From positions 806,001 to 870,000 of the forward strand of contig NZ_JAGSYB010000001.1 in NCBI RefSeq assembly GCF_025685415.1: a stretch of 64,000 nucleotides of DNA. Direction: 5' to 3'. The stretch is from Terriglobus aquaticus (GTDB taxonomy: Bacteria; Acidobacteriota; Terriglobia; Terriglobales; Acidobacteriaceae). Positions 16,815-25,588 of the stretch are shown here, in pieces. Every line of letters starts with the position of its first letter. Positions within the stretch are counted from its first letter, which is position 1. The notes under the pieces were generated by a model. The model worked only from the letters and a program-made list of their open reading frames with translations, ran no database searches and was not told the origin of the DNA. The translations under genes were made by a program, and so were the position numbers.

Positions 16815-19154
16815 TCAGTCTTTGCGAAGGTCGAAGACGTTCGTGATTTCGGCGTTGAACAGACGCTGGGCGGCCTGCACTGTGGGGTGTTCGAGGGCTT
16901 TGGCCTGGGCGGAGCCGGTGCGTGGCTTCTTGGGAGCGGCGGTGGCCTTGTTGGCGACGGTGCCGGGAAGGAAGACGAGCTTGAGGCCCGCGCCGCCCTT
17001 GTTTGCGATGGCCCCGCGAATGATGGCCTGGGTGTCTGCGCGGAAGATAGTGTTCATCAGCGGCTTGGAAAGCGAGGTCTGAATCTGAACTTCGCCCCTC
17101 GTGACGGTCCAGGTGGTCTCTTCGAGCTGTTCGGCGGCCGAGTTCTGCGAGCCGGTGGCGAAGAGGGCTTCGACGGCGGCTGCCTGCAGGGTGCTTGCCT
17201 CCGACGAAGGCTCCGCTGTGGCTTGAGCCTCGCGATCCGGCGGTGGTGGCGGTTCGGTGTCGCCGTCCTGCACATTTAGAGCGTCGAGTTCGTAGGAGTC
17301 GATGGGCGGGAGGTGAGCGTCGATGCCGGTGGATGGGTCAGGGCCGGTTTTTGCGCCCGGTTGGGCGAGCGGCGGGACGATGCGAGGTCCCGGTCCGACG
17401 GAAGGCTTAGGCGCGACTCCCTCAGGGGCTGAGGCCCCGTCCGTTGCAGGGGTGGCGGTGACCGGGCTGAAAGCCGATCCCTCCGAAAGCCTGTTGGCTG
17501 GGCTGGGCTGCGGCTGGGCTGGTTTGTCGAATGGTGAGATCGGCCGGGGCGATTTGTCGAAGGGCGATGAATGGACCGGCGGTGCGGCTGGCGTGCTGGT
17601 CTGTTCGAGCAGAGAAGCGGCCTTTTCCACTACGGACGCACGGTGTGCATCCTCCGGTTGCGATGACACGGTTGGGGTGGGTGCGGACGAAGCTACCGTG
17701 GCCGATATGGGCGAAGGCCGGGTAGGTGCTTCAGGTGAGGGTGCAGTGGCCGGTGCGGGCTGGTTTTGTCCACTCGCACGTCCCTGAAGGACGTGGGGCC
17801 CGGATTCCGTTTGGTCCTGGACAGGGGAGTTCGCTGCTTCGGCCTGGGTGGTTTGTGCTGGCGAGCTGGATTGAGGTTTTCCCGCATCAGCGGTGCGCGA
17901 CGATGGCGTCGGCGTGGCAGGGCGCGGGGCCGGCGTCGGAGTAGCGATGCGGCGCGTGGTGTCGGGCCGCGGGAGTTGGGAGAGGAAGTGCTCCATGGGG
18001 AGCAGGCGCTGGAGGTGGACGAGCTTGAGCAGGCCGAGTTCGAGGTGAAAGCGCTGTTCCTGCCGGAAGCCGAGGTCGTCGAAGGTGCGCAGCATGACCT
18101 GCATGAAGCGGGTGAGCTCCTCTTCGGTGAAGAGCATGGCGGAGCGTGCGGCGCGGCGGCGTTCGTCGGGGGAGATCTGGAGGAGTTCGGTGTCGGGCGA
18201 GTCGGGGGTGAGGTTCGCGATCTTGGCGACGACAGTGTTGCGGAGGTAGCGGACGAACTGCCGGGCGATCTGGGCGGGGGAGTTGCCGGCGTCGAGCAGG
18301 CGGTTGGCGGTGGTGAGGACGCCAGAGGCCGAGTTGGCCGAAACGTGTTCGAGTATCTCTTCGAAGACGGTGTTTGGCACGGAGCCCATGAGGTCGCGGA
18401 TTTCGGCGGCGGAGAGCTGGGGCTTGGCGATGCCACCTTCCTGCACGACGGGAGCGGAGGCGATGGCCTGGTCCATGATGGACAGCGCGTCGCGCATGGA
18501 GCCGTCGCCGGCTTCGGCGAGCAGGTCGAGGGCGGCGTCGTCGGCGAGCACGTTCTCGTCGACGGCGATCTTGCGGAGCTGACCGAGGATGTCGTCAAGC
18601 TTGACGGCGTGGAAGCTGAAGTGCTGGCAGCGTGAGCGGATGGTTTGCGGGATGTTTTCGGGCTCGGTGGTCGCCATCATGAAGACGATGTGCTCGGGTG
18701 GTTCTTCGAGGGTCTTCAGGAGGGCGTTGAAGGCGGCGTCGGTGATTTGGTGCGCCTCGTCAAGGATGTAGATCTTGAAGCGGTCGCGGGCGGGCCGGTA
18801 GCGGGCGGCGTCGCGGAGTTCGCGGATCTCGTCGATGCCGCGGTTGGTGGCGGCGTCGATTTCGATGACGTCGACGGCGTTGCCCTGACGGATTTCGCGG
18901 CAGCTATCGCAGGTGAGGCAGGGCTCGGGCGTGGGGCGTTCGGGCGAGCCGATGGTGCGCTGGCAGTTGAGCGCGGAGGCCAGGATGCGCGCGATGGTGG
19001 TCTTGCCGATGCCGCGATGGCCCGAGAAGATGTAGCCGTGCGCGACGCGACCCTGTTCGAGCGCGTTCTGGAGCGTGCGGGTGACGTGGTCCTGGCCCAC
19101 GACGTCGCCGAAGCGGAGAGGACGGTACTTGCGGGCTAGAACCTGGTACGGCAC
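16815..19154 (-). CDS. dnaX: DNA polymerase III subunit gamma/tau
   Basis: The clamp-loader ATPase, 779 residues. The N-terminal AAA+ domain has Walker A (GHRGIGKTTIARIL), a zinc module (CQRTIG...CLTCDSC), Walker B (YILDEAHQIT), and sensor motifs (MATTEPENIP, RSRCQHFSF). Domain III follows, then a long low-complexity Pro/Ala/Ser/Thr linker (about residues 390-640) and a tau-like C-terminal domain. It starts with GTG, with no Shine-Dalgarno sequence. TAAACT lies exactly 6 nt upstream. Confidence 0.95.
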   Translation of the reverse strand: MPYQVLARKYRPLRFGDVVGQDHVTRTLQNALEQGRVAHGYIFSGHRGIGKTTIARILASALNCQRTIGSPERPTPEPCLTCDSCREIRQGNAVDVIEIDAATNRGIDEIRELRDAARYRPARDRFKIYILDEAHQITDAAFNALLKTLEEPPEHIVFMMATTEPENIPQTIRSRCQHFSFHAVKLDDILGQLRKIAVDENVLADDAALDLLAEAGDGSMRDALSIMDQAIASAPVVQEGGIAKPQLSAAEIRDLMGSVPNTVFEEILEHVSANSASGVLTTANRLLDAGNSPAQIARQFVRYLRNTVVAKIANLTPDSPDTELLQISPDERRRAARSAMLFTEEELTRFMQVMLRTFDDLGFRQEQRFHLELGLLKLVHLQRLLPMEHFLSQLPRPDTTRRIATPTPAPRPATPTPSSRTADAGKPQSSSPAQTTQAEAANSPVQDQTESGPHVLQGRASGQNQPAPATAPSPEAPTRPSPISATVASSAPTPTVSSQPEDAHRASVVEKAASLLEQTSTPAAPPVHSSPFDKSPRPISPFDKPAQPQPSPANRLSEGSAFSPVTATPATDGASAPEGVAPKPSVGPGPRIVPPLAQPGAKTGPDPSTGIDAHLPPIDSYELDALNVQDGDTEPPPPPDREAQATAEPSSEASTLQAAAVEALFATGSQNSAAEQLEETTWTVTRGEVQIQTSLSKPLMNTIFRADTQAIIRGAIANKGGAGLKLVFLPGTVANKATAAPKKPRTGSAQAKALEHPTVQAAQRLFNAEITNVFDLRKD

Positions 19155-19166
19155 AGGGTTAGTTTA
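19155..19166 (-). promoter_or_regulatory. -10-like TAAACT 6 nt before the dnaX GTG
   Basis: TAAACT (19166-19161), AACCCT, then GTG at 19154 on the minus strand. There is no Shine-Dalgarno sequence. A leaderless dnaX mRNA is the simplest reading. Confidence 0.5.
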
Positions 19167-19275
19167 CTGCCGGGTCGGGACGGCGGAACGGTTGGCGGGC
19201 ACGAATCGGGGCAGGTGGAGAGTACGCAACTCCGTTGCTGTGATTTCGCTCTAACGGACTGCTAGGAGAGAGACT

Positions 19276-19752
19276 TTGGCCATATCGAAGGTAGCGTCGA
19301 GGATTGTGACAGTGTGTGGTCTTGCCAGCCTGTTTGCGGTTGGAACGGCGGCGAGACCGGCCCAGATCAGCATTGGAGTGAATGTTGGTCCTGCTCCGGT
19401 GTGTCCCTATGGGTATTTCGACTATGCGCCGTATAGTTGTGCGCCGTACGGGTACTATGGCCCGGATTGGTTCACGAACGGGGTGTTCATCGGTGCCGGA
19501 CCGTGGTTCCACGGCGGCCACGGTTTTTACGGACACGTGGACAACCGGTTCGATCCGCGGCGGGGTTACAACGGGCCGCTGCCGGACCGGGGTGAGGGAG
19601 CGTTCAATCACTTCCACGGGAACGAAGGGCGAGACGGTCTGGGCCACATAGGGAATCCCGGGCACGGTCCGGAGGGAGAGCACAGCCCCGGATTCGTGGG
19701 CGGCGGGCGGCCCGGTGGTGGTGGCCATTTCGGTGGCGGCGGACGCCACTAG
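19276..19752 (+). CDS. Small secreted Gly/His-rich protein
   Basis: A 158-residue protein beginning at TTG, with AGGAG 7 nt upstream. The signal peptide ends near VGTAARPAQ. The mature part is rich in Gly, Tyr, His and Pro, with PYGYYGPDWFTNGVFIGAGP in the middle and a GGGHFGGGGRH tail. I see no catalytic motif. Similar small exported proteins are common in Acidobacteriota, but I know no function. Confidence 0.7.
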   Translation: MAISKVASRIVTVCGLASLFAVGTAARPAQISIGVNVGPAPVCPYGYFDYAPYSCAPYGYYGPDWFTNGVFIGAGPWFHGGHGFYGHVDNRFDPRRGYNGPLPDRGEGAFNHFHGNEGRDGLGHIGNPGHGPEGEHSPGFVGGGRPGGGGHFGGGGRH

Positions 19753-19767
19753 AGCTCTGTGTTGGAG

Positions 19768-19810
19768 CGTCCCGGTCCTTGCGAAAAGGGCCGGGACGTT
19801 TCTGTTTTGG
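19768..19810 (+). terminator. Rho-independent terminator
   Basis: An 11-bp stem (CGTCCCGGTCC pairing with GGGCCGGGACG) with a short loop, followed by TTTCTGTTTT, 15 bp after the small secreted protein gene. Confidence 0.8.
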
Positions 19811-19972
19811 GAGCGTTAGAGGTGTACCGAGTACGCGGCCTTCTCCGTGATAGAAAGTAGCGCAGAGCCCGCACGTGGCTCGCTTCTGCCCGACACGTTA
19901 GCCCCGCTCTGACACGACGCCGACGTGACCGCGCCGCGCAGAGTCGCGCTCCTATGACAAAGGAACCGGACT

Positions 19973-21811
19973 ATGACTGTGCTTGCCAACCTGGCCAAGT
20001 GCTTGCCCCTGTGCGCGCCGAAGAACGCTGGTGCGCGCTCGACGTTTTCATTCTCCAAGGCTGTTGCAGGCGTCGCGTCGGCGTCGCGCGGCGGTGCGGG
20101 CAGAGGCAGGCTCCGCTGGCGCGGCCTCGTCACGTTTGCGGGCCTGATTGCGATGGCAGGTCCGGCGATGGCGCATGCGCAGGGACTGCAGGTGAGCTAT
20201 GGGGCGAAGGGCGTGCAAACGCTGAGCTACGCGGGCGTGACGCTGATGGACGCCGGTGCGCACCCGGAGGACGCGTTTCACATCTGGCACATGAAGTCGA
20301 CCGACCTGAACGGCAATTTGGTGAACACGGGGCAGTACGGTTGGGGCGAGAGTAACAACGGGACGCAGTGGGACGCGGCCACGCAGACGCAGACGTACTG
20401 GTTCCAGTGGGGGTCGATCCGGACGCAGTTTGTGCAGAGCGGCGACACGCTGAATGTGGTGATCACGGAGAGCAACGATGCGGGCTCGGGCGTGATCTTC
20501 GACGGCGCCGAGGTGGATGCGCTGACGATGCAGTTTCCGCAGGACCCGAAGGGGTTCTATGGCTACTCGCAGGATGCGATTACGACGACGGGGCCGGGCG
20601 TGAGCGTGGCGGATTACGGCCAGGGCGTGGTGACGAGCGTGGTGCCGGACGAGAGTGTGCCGATGTACGCCGGATGGAAGAGCTTGGGCGGCAATGCGTA
20701 TGTGCCGTTGATGACGACGTCGGCACCGGACGGGCTGGCGACGTTTCTGCCGCGGGTGGATCGTCCGGTGAATCCGGGAGAGACGTTCACGTATACGGTT
20801 TCGCTGCGGTTCACGCCTGAGGGAACCGCGGCCGATGCGAGCGATGCGTATGCGAGCTTTGCGAAGACGTATCCGAGCCAGATGACGTGGACGGATCATC
20901 GGCTGATGGGGACGGCGTACCTGGCGAGTTCGCCGCAGGGTGCCACGGACAGCACGCAGCCGGGTGGCTTCCCGACGAATCCACGCCGCTACTTCAACGA
21001 TGCGAGCGTGGATGTGACGACGCGGGCGGGGCTGCAGGCGTTCCAGAACCGCATATTGGCCGTGGCGCAGGCGAATGTTGCGAATGCCAAAGCGATGAAT
21101 GCGCAAGGCGTGATGACGTGGGACGTGGAGGGCGAGCAGTTTCCGATGAACACGAGTTATGTGTGTTCCCCGGACCAGATTGCGCGGGTTGCGCCGGAGA
21201 TGGAGTTGCGGGTGCTGGACAAGGGTTCACGGTACTACGGTCAGCGGCTGGATGATGCGTACTTCAAAACGATGACCTCGGCGGGGCTGAAGGTGGGAGT
21301 GTGCGTGCGGCCGCAGCAGTTCGTGCTGGCGGGCAACGGAACGGCGAGCCAGAATGACCTCCCGACCAATGCGGCGGTGATTGCGAACCTGGAGAACAAG
21401 ATCCGGTTTGCGAACAAGCGGTGGGGCGCGACTATGTTCTACGTGGACTCGAGCGTGGATGCGAACGGGGGAACGCTGGACCCGGCGATCTTCCAGAAGC
21501 TGATCACGGACATGCCCGGATTCCTGCTGATTCCGGAGGAGAGCACGCCGCGGTATTACGCGTATACGGCACCGTTCTACAGCTTCCTGTTCCACACGGA
21601 CCTGGGGACGCCGGCGTCGGTGTACCAGTACTACCCGAATGCGTTTGGAGTGAACCTGGTGAACGATGTGGCGGCGTCGACGCTTGAGCAGTACCGGCCG
21701 CAGTTGGTGCAGGCGGTGCAGCAGGGCGACGTGCTGGCGGGGATCGTGGACTTCTGGCAGGCGAACGATCCGGTGCTGGTGCAGATGTACATGCAGGCGG
21801 GACGGTTCTAG
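19973..21811 (+). CDS. Large exported protein, possible glycosidase-like barrel
   Basis: A 612-residue protein. A long N-terminal region with a hydrophobic stretch (LVTFAGLIAMAGPAMAHAQ) looks like an extended signal sequence. Residues about 70-290 look beta-rich. The C-terminal half has alternating strand/helix segments with acidic residues at strand ends (GVMTWDVEGEQF, LKVGVCVRPQQF, TMFYVDSSVDANGG, FLLIPEESTPRYY), which recalls TIM-barrel glycosidases. I do not recognise the family and assign no substrate. The ATG has AAGGAA upstream; a strong terminator follows. Confidence 0.75.
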   Translation: MTVLANLAKCLPLCAPKNAGARSTFSFSKAVAGVASASRGGAGRGRLRWRGLVTFAGLIAMAGPAMAHAQGLQVSYGAKGVQTLSYAGVTLMDAGAHPEDAFHIWHMKSTDLNGNLVNTGQYGWGESNNGTQWDAATQTQTYWFQWGSIRTQFVQSGDTLNVVITESNDAGSGVIFDGAEVDALTMQFPQDPKGFYGYSQDAITTTGPGVSVADYGQGVVTSVVPDESVPMYAGWKSLGGNAYVPLMTTSAPDGLATFLPRVDRPVNPGETFTYTVSLRFTPEGTAADASDAYASFAKTYPSQMTWTDHRLMGTAYLASSPQGATDSTQPGGFPTNPRRYFNDASVDVTTRAGLQAFQNRILAVAQANVANAKAMNAQGVMTWDVEGEQFPMNTSYVCSPDQIARVAPEMELRVLDKGSRYYGQRLDDAYFKTMTSAGLKVGVCVRPQQFVLAGNGTASQNDLPTNAAVIANLENKIRFANKRWGATMFYVDSSVDANGGTLDPAIFQKLITDMPGFLLIPEESTPRYYAYTAPFYSFLFHTDLGTPASVYQYYPNAFGVNLVNDVAASTLEQYRPQLVQAVQQGDVLAGIVDFWQANDPVLVQMYMQAGRF

Positions 21812-21830
21812 CGCCGAGTGGTGCTGTGAG

Positions 21831-21857
21831 GGGCGCGGGCATTGCCTGCGCCCTTTT
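21831..21857 (+). terminator. Rho-independent terminator
   Basis: GGGCGC-G-GGC, loop ATT, GCC-T-GCGCCC, then TTTT. It lies between the convergent barrel-like gene and the SET-domain gene. Confidence 0.75.
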
Positions 21858-21870
21858 CTGTTCGGCGAGA

Positions 21871-22359
21871 CTACGGCTTGCGGAGGGTGAGCGGGAGGCC
21901 GAGTTTCTTGCGGCGTTTGACTTCGGCGGGCGAGAACATGGTGCCGCGGCAGTTGGGGGCGCCGCAGAAGCAGGGCTGGTCGTCCTGGTCGGAGTCGTGG
22001 AGGTGGTACTCGTAGGTGAGCTCTTCGCCGGGAGCGATGTTGCGGAGGGCGAGGATGAAGATGCGCTCGTCGACCTCTTCGGTCTGGCAGTTGGGCGAGC
22101 AGCAGTGATTGATGAACATGGCGGCGCCGAAGCCGTCGATGACCTCGCCGTTGTCGCCGACGGAGAAGAGGTAGGTGATGTCGCGGTCGGCGTAGCGTTC
22201 GTCGGCGGCGGACTTGGAGAGTCGCGGGCCGTCGTACTCGAGGATGCGCGCGCCCTTTCGGATGGGCGTGAGGGTGTAGCAGCCGGCGCCGTGGACGGCG
22301 GAGGAGCGGATGAGCAGATCGGGACGCTGGGTGATGCGATCGCGCGAGGCAGGCGGCAT
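21871..22359 (-). CDS. SET-domain protein (putative lysine methyltransferase)
   Basis: A 162-residue protein that is almost entirely a SET domain. It has GAGCYTLTPIRKGARILEYDG (SAM-binding start), FINHCCSPNC (NHxxxPNC motif), ALRNIAPGEELTYEYHL (catalytic Tyr region), and a post-SET cysteine cluster (CFCGAPNCRGTM) completing a zinc site with the NHCCSPNC cysteine. Known SET enzymes methylate protein lysines using SAM. The bacterial substrate is unknown; a nucleoid or ribosomal protein is possible. The ATG at 22359 has no clear Shine-Dalgarno sequence and a CATACT box 7 nt upstream. Confidence 0.88.
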   Translation of the reverse strand: MPPASRDRITQRPDLLIRSSAVHGAGCYTLTPIRKGARILEYDGPRLSKSAADERYADRDITYLFSVGDNGEVIDGFGAAMFINHCCSPNCQTEEVDERIFILALRNIAPGEELTYEYHLHDSDQDDQPCFCGAPNCRGTMFSPAEVKRRKKLGLPLTLRKP

Positions 22360-22369
22360 GGTGGCGAGT

Positions 22370-22417
22370 ATGTCAGCTAGTTAGCGAGTCAGCAAGTCGG
22401 CCGTCAGCCAGTCAGTG
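22370..22417 (+). repeat. Degenerate AGTCAGC short repeats
   Basis: About six imperfect copies of an 8-nt unit resembling AGTCAGCN (gtcagcta, gttagcga, gtcagcaa, gtcggcc, gtcagcca, gtcagtgg) in the divergent gap between the SET gene and the TPR gene. No function is apparent. Confidence 0.5.
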
Positions 22418-22563
22418 GGTGGGCGGCTGGTTCGGTGCGTTCTGTTGCGGGGTGGCTGGTAGTGCTTGCTCGTGGCGGGGGTAGCGCGGCGTTGGTGGCG
22501 GGCGTCTAATGAGTTGGTTGAGGGATGCCGGTGGCGAGTGACGCAGGGGTGCGGAGGCTGACG

Positions 22564-23409
22564 ATGCGAGGTGAGTCGGTGCGAGGCTTGGCCTGGATAG
22601 GCGTGTTGGTGCTGGGCGGTGTGGGAGTGACGGCTCGGGCGCAGGCGGTGCCGCCGCCGAGCATTTTGAAGGAAGACTGCGCGGTGCTGAAGGGCAAGGC
22701 GAAGCAGAAGTGCGAGGCAAAGAACGCGGCGTCCGATGCGCCTGCGGCGGCGGCCAAGGCTCCGGACACGAGCGATATGCCGACCGGGGCGGATGCGGAT
22801 GTGCCGGGGGAGCTGCCGTCGCCACGGCCCGCGAAAGCTGCCAAGGCCGCAACGAAGCCGGATACGAGTGACATGCCTTCGGGCAAGGATGCGGACCCGC
22901 CGGCGGAGTCGATGCAGCCGCTGTTGCCGAATGGGCAGCCTGATCCGCGAGGCCCGCTGCCGAACCCAGCGGGATCGAGCTCTTCGTCGTCGTCCTCATC
23001 GAGTTCATCGTCCTCGTCTTCCAGTTCTGCTGCGGACGACGATGATGTGGCTCCGACTACGTCGGGGTCCGACACGCCAGTGAAGTCGGCGACGCTGAAG
23101 GATCTGGGCAGCCATGCGGATTCAAGCGCGGCGCGGGTGAAGCTGGAGCAGAGCCGTGTGGCCGACGATCTGAAGGTCGGGCGGTTTTACCTGAACGACG
23201 GGAACTTTGCCGGTGCGGAGGCGCGGTTCAAGGATGCCCTGCAGCACAATCCGGACGATCCGGAGGCTCACTTTGCGATGGCGCAGTTGTTGCTGAAGCA
23301 GAAGCGAAACCAGGATGCTGCGGTGCAGTTGCGGGCGTACCTGGCGCTTGCGCCGGACGATGAGCATACGAAGGATGCTCAGAAGTTGTTGGCGAAGCTG
23401 GGCAAGTGA
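22564..23409 (+). CDS. Exported TPR protein with poly-Ser linker
   Basis: A 281-residue protein. The ATG at 22564 has GGAGG 7 nt upstream and opens a signal peptide ending in ARAQA; the frame continues upstream without a better start. A Cys pair follows (EDCAVLKGKAKQKCEAK), then two copies of a PDTSDMP(T/S)G unit (about residues 65 and 100). Next comes an uninterrupted run of about 18 Ser and an acidic patch. The C-terminal 90 residues hold two TPR motifs (FYLNDGNFAGAEARFKDALQ; AHFAMAQLLLKQKRNQDAAV). It may scaffold an envelope complex; the partner is unknown. Confidence 0.75.
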   Translation: MRGESVRGLAWIGVLVLGGVGVTARAQAVPPPSILKEDCAVLKGKAKQKCEAKNAASDAPAAAAKAPDTSDMPTGADADVPGELPSPRPAKAAKAATKPDTSDMPSGKDADPPAESMQPLLPNGQPDPRGPLPNPAGSSSSSSSSSSSSSSSSSSAADDDDVAPTTSGSDTPVKSATLKDLGSHADSSAARVKLEQSRVADDLKVGRFYLNDGNFAGAEARFKDALQHNPDDPEAHFAMAQLLLKQKRNQDAAVQLRAYLALAPDDEHTKDAQKLLAKLGK

Positions 23410-23460
23410 GGGTGCTGCGGGGCGGTCGCTAATACTGCGGGTTAGACGGTCGCTGTTGCT

Positions 23461-24084
23461 TCAGTCGCGGACGAGAAGTTCGTCGTCGTAGTCGAGGGGA
23501 TCGGGCAGGGCGGCCTGCATGGCGCGCAGGTGCGCTGGGATGTGGCTCGCGCTGTCGGATGTTGCGCCGATGCGTGAGGGCGGAGCGGCAGCGGAGGAGG
23601 CCGCTTGCTTTCCGCGACCGGGAACAGGGGCAAGTGGATCGATGTGGGTCGCCTGTTCTGTTTCCGCCTCGACCTGGCTTGCCTCCTGAAGGACCTCGTC
23701 CAGAAGCAGATAACGGCGAATGTAGCGGAGCGGCTCTTCCGCCGCCGCCATCTCGCGGAGGTGGTAGAGCCACACGTCTTCGCGGTTGGACTGGCGGGTG
23801 TGGGCGCGACGCCGGATCTGCTTGATCGAACCGTCGGGGCCCACGCGCTGGTAGGCGAGTGCGGGCTGGATGAAACGGATGCGCTCGCCTTCGCGGAAGA
23901 AGTACCTGGCGAAGTCTTGCGAGAAGAGAAGCATGTGGGCGCGACTGCCCTGGGACAGCCACTCAACGGCTTCCATGGCCGTGGTCCAGGGGCGCGCGGT
24001 GTGAGATCGAAACCATTTGCGAAATTCGAATCCGTTTTCGCGGGCCTGTGTGATCAGGTGCTGCAATAGCTCAATACGGGTCAT
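23461..24084 (-). CDS. Conserved hypothetical protein
   Basis: A 207-residue soluble protein. The N-terminal 130 residues are compact and charged (LITQARENGFEFRKWF, RAHMLLFSQDFARYFFREG, IRRYLLLDEVLQEA); the tail is Ala/Pro/Ser-rich. There is no recognised domain, signal or membrane segment. The ATG at 24084 is preferred over the far longer open frame, whose extra N-terminal part is Arg-rich and antisense to the TPR gene promoter. It converges with the poly-Ser TPR gene, 51 bp apart. Confidence 0.6.
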   Translation of the reverse strand: MTRIELLQHLITQARENGFEFRKWFRSHTARPWTTAMEAVEWLSQGSRAHMLLFSQDFARYFFREGERIRFIQPALAYQRVGPDGSIKQIRRRAHTRQSNREDVWLYHLREMAAAEEPLRYIRRYLLLDEVLQEASQVEAETEQATHIDPLAPVPGRGKQAASSAAAPPSRIGATSDSASHIPAHLRAMQAALPDPLDYDDELLVRD

Positions 24085-24255
24085 GATGCCTGCCGTGTTT
24101 CCAGTCCTCGTCGCAAGCTTCGATCGCGGCCGGAAGATGGTCTTAGCCTTCATACTTAGCACGACAGAAGCCGCGCGCGCGCCGACCGAACGATGGAAGC
24201 GCAACAAGTGCAAGCGCCTTTGCGTCATAGTTGCAGACCTAGCAAGGAGAAACGT

Positions 24256-25467
24256 TTGGCTGGACGCGGTTTGAGGGTGGTGGCGGGATGTGTGCTGGCG
24301 GGGTTGTTGGGAACGTGCGGTTTGGCACAGGCGCAGCACACGTATCCGTTGAACCTGGACCCGGCGGTGCGCGACGGCTTGCAGCACTTTTACAACCTGG
24401 ATTACGACGGCGCGGCCCAGCGATTTGAGGCCGTGCTGCGGGCGCATCCGCAGGATCCGATGGCGAACGCGTATGTGCTGATGGTGGTGGAGTTTCGCGA
24501 ACTGTACCGGCAGGACCTGCTGGACACGACGTACTATGCGCGGGAGAACTTCCTGTCGAGCGGGCGCAAGGTGAGCATCGATCCGGTGGTGCGCAAGCGG
24601 ATCGAAGACCTGACGGATGGTGCGATTGCCCTGGCGGACGCGCGCATCAAGGCGAATGGGCAGGACAAGGACGCATACTTCGCGCGAGGGTATGCGAAGG
24701 GGCTGCATGCGGCGTTCACGACGCTGGCGGACCACAGCTTTGCGGGAGCGGCCCGGCAGGGGTTGAGCAGCCGCAACGATAGTGAGCAGGTGCTGAAGCT
24801 GGACCCGGACTACACGGACGCCAAGATGGCGGTGGGCATTCAGCAGTTTGCCGTGGCCAGCCTGCCACGAATGGTGCGCATGCTGGTGGGCATTGCCGGG
24901 ATTGGCGGGAACAAGGAGCAGGGGTTAGTCCTGCTGCGCGACTGCGCCGAGCACGGGAATGCGACCAAGGTGCAGGCGCAGACGGCGCTGAGCCTGTTTC
25001 TGCGGCATGACCGGAGGTATGCCGAGGCTTACGACGTAGCGCACCGGCTGGCGGAGGAGTATCCGCACGACTATTTGTATCGGCTGGAAGAGGCGAACCT
25101 GATGAAGGACGCGGGTCGTGGACCGGAGGCGATTGCGATCTATCAGAAGGTGATCGCGGACGCGGGAAAGCCGGGCTACTTTGTGGAGACGCGGCTGCAG
25201 CTTGCGCTGTTTGGGCTGGCCGAGACGCAGCGTGGGCAGGGCGACGTGAACGATGCCGCGCAGAACTACGCGAAGGCGGCGCAGCAGCCGAACTGCAGCG
25301 ACTGGATGCGGAAACGCGCGGAGTTGAATGCGGGCGAGATGCTCGACCTGTTGCACCAGAGGGACGCGGCGGTGCAGCAGTACACGCTGGCGAGCGCGCC
25401 GGGTGGAGACCAGTCGCAGACGGGCGAGGCGAAGCGGTATCTGCGAACGCCGTACGCCGGGCGCTAG
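24256..25467 (+). CDS. Exported tetratricopeptide-repeat protein
   Basis: A 403-residue protein starting at TTG, with AAGGAG 6 nt upstream. The signal peptide ends near CGLAQAQ. Several TPR-like helix pairs run through it (FYNLDYDGAAQRFEAVLRAHP near the start; RRYAEAYDVAHRLAEEYPHD; GRGPEAIAIYQKVIADAGKP; QGDVNDAAQNYAKAAQQP). It probably acts in the periplasm in protein-protein contacts. Function is unknown. Confidence 0.78.
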   Translation: MAGRGLRVVAGCVLAGLLGTCGLAQAQHTYPLNLDPAVRDGLQHFYNLDYDGAAQRFEAVLRAHPQDPMANAYVLMVVEFRELYRQDLLDTTYYARENFLSSGRKVSIDPVVRKRIEDLTDGAIALADARIKANGQDKDAYFARGYAKGLHAAFTTLADHSFAGAARQGLSSRNDSEQVLKLDPDYTDAKMAVGIQQFAVASLPRMVRMLVGIAGIGGNKEQGLVLLRDCAEHGNATKVQAQTALSLFLRHDRRYAEAYDVAHRLAEEYPHDYLYRLEEANLMKDAGRGPEAIAIYQKVIADAGKPGYFVETRLQLALFGLAETQRGQGDVNDAAQNYAKAAQQPNCSDWMRKRAELNAGEMLDLLHQRDAAVQQYTLASAPGGDQSQTGEAKRYLRTPYAGR

Positions 25468-25588
25468 GACTGCGGCGCGCGGAGCGTGTTGCCCGGTGGC
25501 GTTGGGTGACATGTGGGGTTGCGGAACCGCAGCAGGGGAGATTGCGTAGACATCCGTGTGGCGTAGAGTGAGGCCACGGAGGCAAGCG

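Noticed and set aside
19155-19275. Possible SRP (4.5S) RNA gene beside dnaX
   Set aside because: ffs often lies near dnaX, but the conserved GGAAGGAAGCAGCC-like core is not present here or in 16542-16814.
22981-23030. CRISPR-like or microsatellite repeat
   Set aside because: It is a poly-Ser codon run inside a coding frame with mixed Ser codons, not spaced repeats.
22412-23075. Minus-strand frames opposite the poly-Ser TPR gene
   Set aside because: They are reverse readings of the low-complexity tract; the plus frame has a signal peptide, a Shine-Dalgarno site and TPR motifs.
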